64,000 bases of DNA from DATBRG01 sp036560445. GTDB lineage: Bacteria > Pseudomonadota > Gammaproteobacteria > Burkholderiales > Methylophilaceae. The stretch covers positions 1 through 64,000 of the forward strand of contig DATBRG010000001.1 in the NCBI GenBank assembly GCA_036560445.1. Reading direction: 5' to 3'. Shown one piece after another: positions 53,829 to 61,858 of the stretch (its first letter is position 1; every line of letters starts with the position of its first letter). The notes under the pieces were generated by a model that had not been told where the DNA came from, did no database searches, and saw only the letters and a program-made list of their open reading frames with translations. The translations under genes were made by a program, and so were the position numbers.

Positions 53829-56072
53829 ATGAAATTCCGTTTCCCCGTCGTCATTATTGACGAAGACTTCCGTTCCGAAAATTCTTCCGGCTTAGGCATT
53901 CGTGTACTGGCTAAAGCAATTGAAGAGGAAGGCTTTGAAGTGCTAGGGGTCACCAGCTATGGCGACCTGACGTCATTTGCCCAGCAGCAAAGTCGTGCCT
54001 CGGCCTTCATTCTCTCTATTGATGATGAAGAGTTCGTTGAAGGCTCCCAGGATGCATTGGACAACCTGCGCAAGTTCGTTGATGAGATCCGCTACCGCAA
54101 CGAGGAAATCCCGATTTTCCTGCATGGCGAAACTCGCACCTCACGGCATATCCCGAACGAGATTTTACGTGAGCTCAATGGCTTTATTCACATGTTTGAA
54201 GATACGCCAGAATTCGTCGCGCGTTATATCATTCGCGAAGCCAAAACCTATCTCGATAGCCTGCCACCGCCGTTTTTTAAAGCACTTACCCACTATGCGG
54301 CGGATGGCTCTTACTCGTGGCATTGCCCTGGCCACTCCGGCGGCGTTGCCTTCCTGAAATCGCCTGTGGGCCAGATGTTCCACCAGTTCTTTGGTGAGAA
54401 TATGCTACGTGCGGACGTATGTAATGCGGTAGATGAGCTTGGCCAGTTACTTGACCATACTGGCCCGGTAGCCGCATCCGAGCGCAATGCGGCCCGTATT
54501 TTCAACGCTGACCATCTGTATTTTGTAACTAACGGCACCTCGACCTCCAACAAGATCGTCTGGAACTCTACGGTAGCGCCAGGCGATATCGTCGTTGTTG
54601 ACCGCAACTGCCATAAGTCTGTGTTGCATTCCATCATCATGACTGGCGCCGTGCCGGTATTCCTGATGCCAACACGCAACCACTTCGGCATCATTGGGCC
54701 AATTCCCAAAGAAGAATTCGAATGGGAAAACATCAAGAAAAAGATTGCGCGTAACCCTTTCGCAACAGACAAGAATGCCAAGCCACGCGTTTTAACCATC
54801 ACGCAATCGACTTATGACGGAGTGTTGTATAACGTTGAAGAAATTAAGGAGATGCTGGATGGTAAGATAGACACCCTGCATTTCGATGAGGCCTGGTTAC
54901 CGCACGCTACTTTCCACGATTTCTATGGTGACTACCACGCGATTGGCGCTGACCGTCCACGCTGTAAAGAATCCATGATCTTCTCTACGCAATCCACCCA
55001 CAAGCTGCTGGCTGGCCTGAGCCAAGCTTCGCAGATATTGGTACAGGATGCGGAGAATAACCAGCTCGACCGCGATGTATTCAACGAGGCATACCTGATG
55101 CACACCTCAACTAGCCCGCAGTATTCCATCATTGCCTCGTGCGATGTTGCAGCCGCTATGATGGAAGCACCAGGCGGTACTGCGCTGGTAGAGGAATCGC
55201 TGATGGAAGCACTGGATTTCCGCCGTGCCATGCGTAAGGTGGACGAGGAATGGGGCGCCGATTGGTGGTTCAAGGTTTGGGGCCCAGATGACCTGACAGA
55301 AGAAGGCATAGAAGAACGTGAAGCATGGATGCTGAAAGCTGGTGAGCGTTGGCACGGCTTTGGCGACCTGGCACCTGGCTTCAATATGCTAGACCCGATC
55401 AAAGCCACTATCATTACACCGGGACTGGATGTTGATGGCGACTTCTCGGAGGATTTCGGTATTCCTGCTGCGATTGTCACCAAGTACCTGGCCGAGCACG
55501 GCGTCATTGTCGAAAAGACTGGCCTCTACTCATTCTTCATCATGTTCACTATTGGCATCACCAAAGGCCGCTGGAACACGATGGTCGCCGCTTTACAGCA
55601 ATTCAAGGATGACTACGACAAAAACCAGCCGCTATGGAAAGTACTACCGGAGTTTGTGCAGAAACAACCGCGTTATGAATTGATCGGTTTGCGCGACCTA
55701 TGCAAGCAGATTCATGAAGTTTACAAAGCCAACGATGTAGCGCGTTTGACTACGGAAATGTACCTGTCAGATATGGTTCCGGCCATGAAGCCAACTGATG
55801 CATTTGCCAAGATGGCCCATCGCAAGATTGACCGTGTGCAGATTGATGATCTGGAAGGCCGTGTTACCGCCGTACTGTTAACACCTTATCCACCTGGTAT
55901 CCCACTACTGATCCCGGGTGAACAATTCAACAAGATCATTGTTACCTACCTGAAATTCGCACGTGATTTCAATGAGCGCTTCCCCGGCTTTGAAACTGAT
56001 ATCCACGGGCTGGTGAAGGGTGTTATTAATGGAAAATCGGCCTATTTTGTTGATTGTGTCGAGCACCAATAA
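53829..56072 (+). CDS. PLP-dependent arginine/lysine/ornithine decarboxylase
   Basis: A 747-residue fold-type III-like biodegradative decarboxylase of the AdiA/CadA/SpeF class. It has an N-terminal receiver-like wing domain (about 1-130), then WHCPGHSGGVAFLKSPVGQ, the PLP lysine in STHKLLAGLSQAS and HFDEAWLPHATFH, and a C-terminal domain beginning PYPPGIPLLIPGE. Overall it most resembles arginine decarboxylase AdiA (755 residues), but lysine or ornithine cannot be excluded. It could supply polyamine precursors or acid resistance. No antiporter gene is adjacent, which favours the polyamine role. Confidence 0.88.
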   Translation: MKFRFPVVIIDEDFRSENSSGLGIRVLAKAIEEEGFEVLGVTSYGDLTSFAQQQSRASAFILSIDDEEFVEGSQDALDNLRKFVDEIRYRNEEIPIFLHGETRTSRHIPNEILRELNGFIHMFEDTPEFVARYIIREAKTYLDSLPPPFFKALTHYAADGSYSWHCPGHSGGVAFLKSPVGQMFHQFFGENMLRADVCNAVDELGQLLDHTGPVAASERNAARIFNADHLYFVTNGTSTSNKIVWNSTVAPGDIVVVDRNCHKSVLHSIIMTGAVPVFLMPTRNHFGIIGPIPKEEFEWENIKKKIARNPFATDKNAKPRVLTITQSTYDGVLYNVEEIKEMLDGKIDTLHFDEAWLPHATFHDFYGDYHAIGADRPRCKESMIFSTQSTHKLLAGLSQASQILVQDAENNQLDRDVFNEAYLMHTSTSPQYSIIASCDVAAAMMEAPGGTALVEESLMEALDFRRAMRKVDEEWGADWWFKVWGPDDLTEEGIEEREAWMLKAGERWHGFGDLAPGFNMLDPIKATIITPGLDVDGDFSEDFGIPAAIVTKYLAEHGVIVEKTGLYSFFIMFTIGITKGRWNTMVAALQQFKDDYDKNQPLWKVLPEFVQKQPRYELIGLRDLCKQIHEVYKANDVARLTTEMYLSDMVPAMKPTDAFAKMAHRKIDRVQIDDLEGRVTAVLLTPYPPGIPLLIPGEQFNKIIVTYLKFARDFNERFPGFETDIHGLVKGVINGKSAYFVDCVEHQ

Positions 56073-56081
56073 TAATCGGCT

Positions 56082-56564
56082 CTAGATCCGTTCATAAGTG
56101 ATATAGCTAAAACCTAGGCCTTGCGCACTCACATGTGATTCGCGCAAGGTCTCCTTCCACTGGCTCATGTTAAAAGCTGGCAGGAAAGCATCTCCCTCAA
56201 ACTCAGCGTCGATTTCTGTCAGATACAGTTTATTGGCTAGATTGAATCCATCAAGATAAAGCTCGGCCCCACCAATCAGAAAAACTTCTTTATCATTGCC
56301 ACACAGCGATATTGCCTGCTGCAATGAATTCGCCATCAGCGCACCCGCCACTTGGTAACTCGGATTGCGCGTCACGATCACAGTCGTACGGTCTGGTAAC
56401 AAGCGGTTCAGAGACTCGTAGGTTTTTCGACCCATGATAATATGATGACCGGTTGTCAGTGCGCGAAAGCGTTTCAAGTCTTCAGGTAAATGCCAGGGTA
56501 ACGCATTGTTGCTACCTATAACATGATTTCGCGCCACGGCAACGATAATAGAAAGTGATGTCAT
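56082..56564 (-). CDS. folA: Dihydrofolate reductase
   Basis: NADPH-dependent reduction of dihydrofolate, needed for thymidylate and C1 metabolism. The 160 residues have IVAVARNHVIGSNNALPWHL with the substrate-binding region, MGRKTYESL, and VFLIGGAELYLDGFNLANKL. The C-terminus converges on the decarboxylase gene with a 10-nt gap, and it is divergent from glrK. Confidence 0.93.
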   Translation of the reverse strand: MTSLSIIVAVARNHVIGSNNALPWHLPEDLKRFRALTTGHHIIMGRKTYESLNRLLPDRTTVIVTRNPSYQVAGALMANSLQQAISLCGNDKEVFLIGGAELYLDGFNLANKLYLTEIDAEFEGDAFLPAFNMSQWKETLRESHVSAQGLGFSYITYERI

Positions 56565-56599
56565 GAGCAGAATTATACTTGTGCTGAAGGGCTAGAAGT

Positions 56600-58036
56600 T
56601 TGCGGATTGCGTATCCTAAATCGTTTTTAAAGCTATTGCTGTTTGGCTTCGCTTTAGCCATGCTGCCGCTGTTGTTTGCTTTTGGCAATGCTGCGTTGTA
56701 CCTGGATAGATTGGCCGAACAGAGTCGTAGCACTGTGGCCCAGGCAGTCCAAGCCACTCGTAATAGCCGCGTACTGGTTGAAGAACTCACATTAATGGAG
56801 CGCAGCGTAAGACAATATTTTGTATTACACGACGACCTGCTGCTGAATAACTATATCCATTCCCATGAGAAGTTTGAACGATCTATCCGCCAGCTAACTA
56901 TGCTGCCCCTGAGTCAGGGACAAAAACAAGCGCTTGATAAACTGACTAATGACGAGACCGGGCTTTACCGTAACATTATGGCAAAAACCCCGGAATCTGC
57001 TGCGCCGGAAACCTTAATCGCAGAATTCGTAGACCTTTCGGAACAGGCGCAAAATATCCTTGCCGAGAATAACCGCCTGATTGATCGTGAGTCAGCCGTA
57101 CTTGCAGAGACAGCCGAACGTACCCAGCAAATGATGTTATGGCAAACCCTGACCCTTGTACCAGTGGCCCTTCTAGTCGCACTTGCTATTACCTTTCTGG
57201 TCGCTCAGCCTATCCGCCACATGGATGCTGCCATTAGAAAGCTAGGCGAGGCAAAATATGCTGAGCCTATTAGTATCGATGGCCCTGGTGACCTAAAAAC
57301 CCTAGGCGAGAGACTGGACTGGCTGCGTAGCCAGTTACTGGAATTGGAGCAACAAAAGCAACGCTTTCTTCGCCATGTTTCGCATGAACTCAAAACCCCA
57401 CTCACAGCAATTCGTGAGGGTAGTGAATTACTGAGTGATGAAGTTGGCGGCTCTTTAACCCCACAGCAAAAAGAAATTGCAGTAATCATGCGCGAAAGCA
57501 GCCTGCGCCTGCAAAAGATGATTGAAAACCTGCTCAATTACACTGCTTTACAGTACCAAAGACCTGCTTTAGCCATTGTTACAGTTAAACCTGCAGAACT
57601 TGCCGAGCAAGTCTTGCTAAATTATGCGTTGACTATCAGCAGCAAGAAAATCAGCCTGCAAAAAGAGTTTGCTCAGTTCACCATTCAGGGCGATGAAGAG
57701 AAACTACGTACCGTGATTGACAATCTGATTTCTAACGCAATTAAATATACTCCGATATCCGGCAACATACTTATTCGTATCCAGCTGCAGAATGGCATGG
57801 CTTTGATAGAAGTACATGACGGTGGCCCAGGCGTCATTCCGGCAGACCGTGCAAAACTATTTGATCCATTTTACCGCGGCAGTGGCACCTATGAGAGCCT
57901 TGTCAGCGGTAGCGGCCTCGGCTTATCGATTGCCAAAGAATATGTAGACACCCATGGCGGTGAAATCAGCCTGGTACCGTCAGAACAAGGCGCACATTTT
58001 CTGGTGCGTATCCCAATGGAGCCTATCAAATCATGA
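56600..58036 (+). CDS. glrK: Sensor histidine kinase GlrK (QseE)
   Basis: Membrane sensor kinase of 478 residues. A first helix (LKLLLFGFALAMLPLLFAFG), a periplasmic helical domain of about 145 residues, a second helix (ALLVALAITFLVAQPIRHMD), HAMP, then HisKA with H-box FLRHVSHELKTPLTAIREGS and an ATPase domain with NLISNAIKYTP, DGGPGVIPADR and SGLGLSIAKEYVDTHGGEI. The start is TTG 56600. The gene overlaps the lipoprotein gene by 4 nt, the order known for glrK-qseG-glrR in enterobacteria. Confidence 0.9.
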   Translation: MRIAYPKSFLKLLLFGFALAMLPLLFAFGNAALYLDRLAEQSRSTVAQAVQATRNSRVLVEELTLMERSVRQYFVLHDDLLLNNYIHSHEKFERSIRQLTMLPLSQGQKQALDKLTNDETGLYRNIMAKTPESAAPETLIAEFVDLSEQAQNILAENNRLIDRESAVLAETAERTQQMMLWQTLTLVPVALLVALAITFLVAQPIRHMDAAIRKLGEAKYAEPISIDGPGDLKTLGERLDWLRSQLLELEQQKQRFLRHVSHELKTPLTAIREGSELLSDEVGGSLTPQQKEIAVIMRESSLRLQKMIENLLNYTALQYQRPALAIVTVKPAELAEQVLLNYALTISSKKISLQKEFAQFTIQGDEEKLRTVIDNLISNAIKYTPISGNILIRIQLQNGMALIEVHDGGPGVIPADRAKLFDPFYRGSGTYESLVSGSGLGLSIAKEYVDTHGGEISLVPSEQGAHFLVRIPMEPIKS

Positions 58037-58542
58037 TTAAACGCAATCACCTGATACTACTAATATCACTTCTGCTGCTAAATGCCTGCGCAGAATTCAC
58101 CAAGACCCAGTCTCCTGCAAAAGTGGTCAATGCCGAAACCGTAAATATGCACTCAAGCAATGAGGCTCTACTGGATTTTGCCGAACACTTCGCCGATCTA
58201 TCTGCTGAATCTCAGAAAAAAGAATTGTCTCTGGCCAGCCAGAACAAGCAGGATATCAATAGCAAAATCAAGGTTGCGATGATCTATGCTTTACCTGGCA
58301 GCAAACTGCGGGATACAGCGAAGGCACAGTTTTTGCTCGATGAGCTCGCTAGGGATAAATCCCTGGATAAGGAATCGAGGAGCTTGGTTAGCCTGCTGGC
58401 CGAGTATACCAATGACAGTAACAGGCTAGCACTCAAGCTACGCGACGAACAGAAACGTGGGGACACCTTGCAACAGAAGCTGGATGATCTGAAGAATATT
58501 GAGAAAACCATGGTGGATCGTGACCAGGGAGTTCGCAAATGA
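58033..58542 (+). CDS. qseG: QseG-type lipoprotein
   Basis: A 169-residue lipoprotein: signal and lipobox ILLISLLLLNACAE, then a helical region with a TPR-like segment (FLLDELARDKSLDKESRSLV) and a C-terminal coiled coil (KLRDEQKRGDTLQQKLDDLK). In E. coli QseG is an outer-membrane lipoprotein that binds the QseE sensor. Sequence similarity is low, but the position between kinase and regulator, with 4-nt overlaps on both sides, supports the call. Confidence 0.75.
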   Translation: MIKRNHLILLISLLLLNACAEFTKTQSPAKVVNAETVNMHSSNEALLDFAEHFADLSAESQKKELSLASQNKQDINSKIKVAMIYALPGSKLRDTAKAQFLLDELARDKSLDKESRSLVSLLAEYTNDSNRLALKLRDEQKRGDTLQQKLDDLKNIEKTMVDRDQGVRK

Positions 58543-59909
58543 GCGACAAGATATTGAAAATACTTGCCGTTGATGATGACGCGGATATCCTGAGGTTACT
58601 GGGTATGCGTCTCAATGCGGCCGGATACGAGGTTATATCCGCTGAGAGCGGCGAACAAGCCTTGGCAAAAATGGCGGTTAACCGCCCCGCTCTTGTCATT
58701 AGCGACTTACGTATGCCGGAAATGGATGGGCTGCAACTGTTCGACTCCATTCACAAATCCGATCCATCACTGCCATTCATATTGCTTACAGCCCATGGCT
58801 CAATTCCGGAAGCGGTAGAGGCGACGCAGCGCGGCGTATTCGGCTTCCTAACCAAGCCTTTCGATAGTAAATCCCTGCTGCAACAAGTCGAGGCAGCTTT
58901 GCGCATGGGAGCTGGCCAGCATGCTACAACAAACGCCAAGGACGATGAGGAGTGGCGTGAAACTATCATCACCCGCAGTCCTCAAATGGAGAATTTGCTG
59001 GGCCAGGCAAAATTGATGGCCGTCTCCGATGCCAGTGTATTTATCCAGGGGGAAAGCGGCACCGGAAAGGAATTACTGGCACGCGCCATCCATAAGGCCA
59101 GCCCACGTCACAACAAACCGTTCATAGCGATTAATTGCGGCGCCATACCTGAAGCCCTGCTTGAATCGGAATTATTCGGCCATAGCAAAGGTGCGTTCAC
59201 CGGGGCTTTGCGCGATCACAAGGGCTTGTTCCAGAGTGCCGACGGCGGCACCTTATTCCTAGATGAAATTGGCGATATGCCTATGCCTCTTCAAGTTAAG
59301 CTATTACGGGCATTGCAAGAGCATGCCATCAGGCCTGTAGGATCAAATATCACCATGCCGATTGATGTGCGTGTGATTTCTGCAACCCACCGTAATCTGG
59401 CTGAAGAAATGAAAACTGGGCGCTTCCGCGAAGACCTTTACTACCGGATTAATGTTGTCGGCTTGGAGATTCCCGCACTTGCAGCCAGACGAGAGGACAT
59501 CCCACTACTTGCCAGCACTTTTCTGCATAGCTTGAGTGAAAAATATGGCAGGAAGCTGAATGGCTTTTCGCCAGAAGCCATGGAGCTACTCATATCAGCA
59601 CCATGGCCTGGTAATGTACGCCAGTTGCAGAATATCGTTGAGCAAACAGTAGTGCTATCTACCACACCACTGGTACCGGCAACACTAGTACAAAAAGCTT
59701 TGCAGGACGATATCGGCGGTATCGTGCCACTGGAAACTGCACGTAAAAACTTTGAGCGCGACTATCTGGTTAAATTGCTCAAGGCAACCAATGGCAGTGT
59801 TACCCAAGCGGCACGATTAGCACAACGCAACCGTACCGAGTTCTATAAGCTGCTGCAACGACATCAACTGACACCTGCGTTGTTTAAAGACGACAGCCCA
59901 GCAAGCTAA
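58539..59909 (+). CDS. glrR: Sigma54-dependent response regulator GlrR (QseF)
   Basis: A 456-residue NtrC-type activator. Receiver domain residues 1-125 with phospho-Asp in VISDLRMPEMDGLQL and LLTAHGSIPEAVEATQ; AAA+ domain 145-375 with Walker A GESGTGKELLARAI and the sigma54-contact motif SKGAFTGALRDHKG; Fis-type helix-turn-helix at the end (NGSVTQAARLAQRNRTEFYK). The last gene of the three-gene signalling operon. Two palindromes fitting the GlrR site pattern lie directly after its stop. Confidence 0.93.
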   Translation: MSDKILKILAVDDDADILRLLGMRLNAAGYEVISAESGEQALAKMAVNRPALVISDLRMPEMDGLQLFDSIHKSDPSLPFILLTAHGSIPEAVEATQRGVFGFLTKPFDSKSLLQQVEAALRMGAGQHATTNAKDDEEWRETIITRSPQMENLLGQAKLMAVSDASVFIQGESGTGKELLARAIHKASPRHNKPFIAINCGAIPEALLESELFGHSKGAFTGALRDHKGLFQSADGGTLFLDEIGDMPMPLQVKLLRALQEHAIRPVGSNITMPIDVRVISATHRNLAEEMKTGRFREDLYYRINVVGLEIPALAARREDIPLLASTFLHSLSEKYGRKLNGFSPEAMELLISAPWPGNVRQLQNIVEQTVVLSTTPLVPATLVQKALQDDIGGIVPLETARKNFERDYLVKLLKATNGSVTQAARLAQRNRTEFYKLLQRHQLTPALFKDDSPAS

Positions 59910-59992
59910 CGTCGGGTAATCCCGACATTATAAATATAATAAATACATAGGATTACGCCCCATCCCCATAATATCGTCTCTATATGGAGACA
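59910..59992. promoter_or_regulatory. Two GlrR-like upstream activating sites
   Basis: CGTCGGGTAATCCCGACA (59910-59927) and CGTCTCTATATGGAGACA (59975-59992) both read CGTC-N10-GACA, one base from TGTC-N10-GACA known for GlrR/QseF at E. coli glmY. Their centres are 65 bp apart. A weaker CGTT-N10-GACA lies at 59878-59895, 32 bp before the first. They lie about 100-165 bp upstream of the predicted start of the next transcript. The first could also be a small hairpin ending the glrR message, but no U-run follows. Confidence 0.7.
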
Positions 59993-60057
59993 GTATTTTC
60001 CAGATAGAAGCTTCACATAGCAAACTAACCATTTGTTTTTATTACAATATAATCAAC

Positions 60058-60073
60058 TGGCATGATGCCTGCT
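60058..60073 (+). promoter_or_regulatory. Sigma54 promoter before the EF-hand/BON gene
   Basis: TGGCATGATGCCTGCT keeps GG-N10-GC and matches TGGCACG-N4-TTGCT at all but two positions. Transcription would begin near 60084, 26 nt before the TTG start. The upstream activating sites end 66 bp before it. Confidence 0.75.
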
Positions 60074-60109
60074 ATATCTTCACTGTAATCGTTAACGTGG
60101 AGAAGAACA

Positions 60110-60634
60110 TTGAATAATACAAATCGTACAAATAAAAGTGTGAGTGCTTTAACTGTTGTTGCAGCACTCTACTTTACTGGCGTGAGCCTGCAAGCATCTG
60201 CAGTCACCACTGATGATTATGTCGACCAAAGCCCTTTGGCTGCAGAATTCAAGAAACTAGATAGTAACCATGATGGCAAACTAACCCGCGAAGAAGCCTC
60301 ACGTGATCAGGATTTGCTGGGCAACTTTGCTCGTGCCGATACTAATTCCGATGGTGTACTGGCAGTTGACGAATACAGCTCTTACAAGAGTTCGGCCCAG
60401 CAAAAACGGGTAGAAGGATTCCTCGATGACAGCACCGTGACCGCAAAGGTTAAATCCGAGCTGGTAAAAGATGCTGGCATCAAAGGCCTGAAAATCAGTG
60501 TGGAAACCTACAAAGGTGAAGTAATTCTTAGCGGTTTTGTCGAAAATGAAAAACAACTAAAGCGCGCTATTGAAATTGCCTCTGGTATCCGCGGCGTGCA
60601 ATCCGTCAAGAATGGCTTAGTCATCAAAGGCTAA
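60110..60634 (+). CDS. Exported EF-hand and BON domain protein
   Basis: A 174-residue periplasmic protein. Signal sequence with ALTVVAALYFTGVSLQASA; two EF-hand loops DSNHDGKLTREE (about residues 46-57) and DTNSDGVLAVDE (about 76-87); then a BON domain from about 103 (FLDDSTVTAKVKSELVKDAG, VETYKGEVILSGFVENEKQL, GIRGVQSVKNGLVI). BON domains bind phospholipid or protein in OsmY-like envelope stress proteins; the EF-hands would make it calcium-responsive. The start is TTG 60110 with GGAGA at good spacing. It follows a sigma54 promoter with GlrR-like sites and leads a run of three exported-protein genes. Confidence 0.88.
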   Translation: MNNTNRTNKSVSALTVVAALYFTGVSLQASAVTTDDYVDQSPLAAEFKKLDSNHDGKLTREEASRDQDLLGNFARADTNSDGVLAVDEYSSYKSSAQQKRVEGFLDDSTVTAKVKSELVKDAGIKGLKISVETYKGEVILSGFVENEKQLKRAIEIASGIRGVQSVKNGLVIKG

Positions 60635-60668
60635 GCCCAAACAGATCAAGGGAAATTAAAAACTTACC

Positions 60669-61115
60669 ATGAATAAACTCAATAAATTAATGTTTCTGAC
60701 AGCAATTACTGCAGGTTCAGCAGCATTTAACCCAGCACAGGCTGCCGATGTTGGTGTTTCAGTCAGCATCGGTCAGCCGGGGTTCTATGGCCAGATTGAT
60801 ATCGGCAATTACCCGCAGCCAGAACTGGTATATCCCGAACCTGTCATCATCCATCGTCCAGTTGGGGTGGTATATGAGCCTATTTATCTGCGTGTACCAC
60901 CAGGACATCAAAAAAGGTGGGGCTATTACTGCGGCAGATATAACGCTTGCGGCCGCCCTGTCTATTTTGTTCAGGATCGATGGTACAACGATGTCTATGC
61001 TCCAAGATATCGTGAGCATCATGGCGAAGGTGATAAAGGTCGCTACGATGACCATGACGAACATCATGGCAGAGGTGATGACGGAGATCATCACCACGGT
61101 CACGACCACGATTAG
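60669..61115 (+). CDS. Exported His/Asp-rich protein
   Basis: A 148-residue protein with signal peptide ending NPAQAAD, a middle region with repeated proline/valine motifs (NYPQPELVYPEPVIIHRPVG, YEPIYLRVPPGHQKRWGYYC) and a tail dominated by His, Asp and Gly (EHHGRGDDGDHHHGHDHD). The core is common in betaproteobacteria as an uncharacterised exported protein; the tail suggests metal binding. Two cysteines (YYCGRYNACG) may form a disulphide. It is 34 nt after the EF-hand/BON gene and probably co-transcribed with it. Confidence 0.8.
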   Translation: MNKLNKLMFLTAITAGSAAFNPAQAADVGVSVSIGQPGFYGQIDIGNYPQPELVYPEPVIIHRPVGVVYEPIYLRVPPGHQKRWGYYCGRYNACGRPVYFVQDRWYNDVYAPRYREHHGEGDKGRYDDHDEHHGRGDDGDHHHGHDHD

Positions 61116-61161
61116 GTTTAAGCCTTGAGACCCATGAGCCACTGATAAAAAGGAACATAAA

Positions 61162-61773
61162 ATGAACAACATTTTACGTAAGACTCATCCCATGGTACTG
61201 GTAGCTGCCGTTGCCCTGACGATTTTTAGCCTGCTAGGAAGCGCAGCGATTACCGGGCTTATTCCAAGCGCCTATTCTCAAAAGCAGGATGCCGTGCAAA
61301 GCCTGAGTGACAGCCCGACCGATGCTAAGTCAAATGATGACATGAGCAGAAATTCAGGCCAGTTCAAGTCGAAACCTGCGAAAACCAACAGCATGCCGGC
61401 AAATGGTAAAGCTAACAGTGAGCCTGCAGGTGTTGCCGCTTGTGCTAATTGCGGCACTATCGTATCAATCCATGCAGTAGAAAGCGAAGGTGATGCCACA
61501 GGTCTTGGTGCAGTTGCTGGCGGCGTTGCTGGCGGTGTAGTCGGTAATCAGATAGGTAAAGGTAAAGGCAATGTGTTAATGACTGTACTAGGCATAGGTG
61601 GCGGTGCTTATGCGGGCCATACCATTGAGAAAAAGATGAAGTCCCACACAGCCTATCTAATCAAAGTACATATGAATGATGGTAGCTATCGCACTGTCAC
61701 CCAATACAGCGAACCGCAGCACGCGGTTGGTGACCAGGTCAAACTCAATAGTGGCCAGCTAGTCAGCGCCTGA
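61162..61773 (+). CDS. Glycine-zipper 2TM envelope protein
   Basis: A 203-residue protein with an N-terminal membrane anchor or uncleaved signal (VLVAAVALTIFSLLGSAAIT), a Ser/Lys-rich linker, a CANCGTIVSIHAVESEGDAT segment, then the glycine-zipper 2TM (Rick_17kDa/SlyB-like) domain GLGAVAGGVAGGVVGNQIGK and a C-terminal strand region MNDGSYRTVTQYSEPQHAVG. Proteins of this type sit in the periplasm or outer membrane and respond to envelope stress. AAAAGGAACA precedes the ATG. A strong terminator follows the gene. Confidence 0.85.
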   Translation: MNNILRKTHPMVLVAAVALTIFSLLGSAAITGLIPSAYSQKQDAVQSLSDSPTDAKSNDDMSRNSGQFKSKPAKTNSMPANGKANSEPAGVAACANCGTIVSIHAVESEGDATGLGAVAGGVAGGVVGNQIGKGKGNVLMTVLGIGGGAYAGHTIEKKMKSHTAYLIKVHMNDGSYRTVTQYSEPQHAVGDQVKLNSGQLVSA

Positions 61774-61808
61774 TTCTACAAACACTTTTCTCATCCCGGT
61801 CCCCTGAT

Positions 61809-61847
61809 AGCGGGTCATGCTCTCCCCGACATGACTCGCTTTTTTTT
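61809..61847 (+). terminator. Rho-independent terminator after the three exported-protein genes
   Basis: AGCGGGTCATG (61809-61819) pairs with CATGACTCGCT (61830-61840) with one G-U, 10-nt loop, followed by seven T. It closes the presumed 60110-61773 operon and separates it from the convergent GGDEF-EAL gene. Confidence 0.9.
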
Positions 61848-61858
61848 GCCCATGAGAT

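Noticed and set aside
59910..59927. Small hairpin as a simple terminator of glrR
   Set aside because: No U-run follows and the same CGTC-N10-GACA pattern recurs 65 bp downstream, so a regulator site is the better reading, though the two are not exclusive.
60669..61172. Alternative frames over the His-rich protein gene on both strands
   Set aside because: The chosen frame alone has a signal peptide, a conserved core and a ribosome site; the others are shadows of the repetitive tail.
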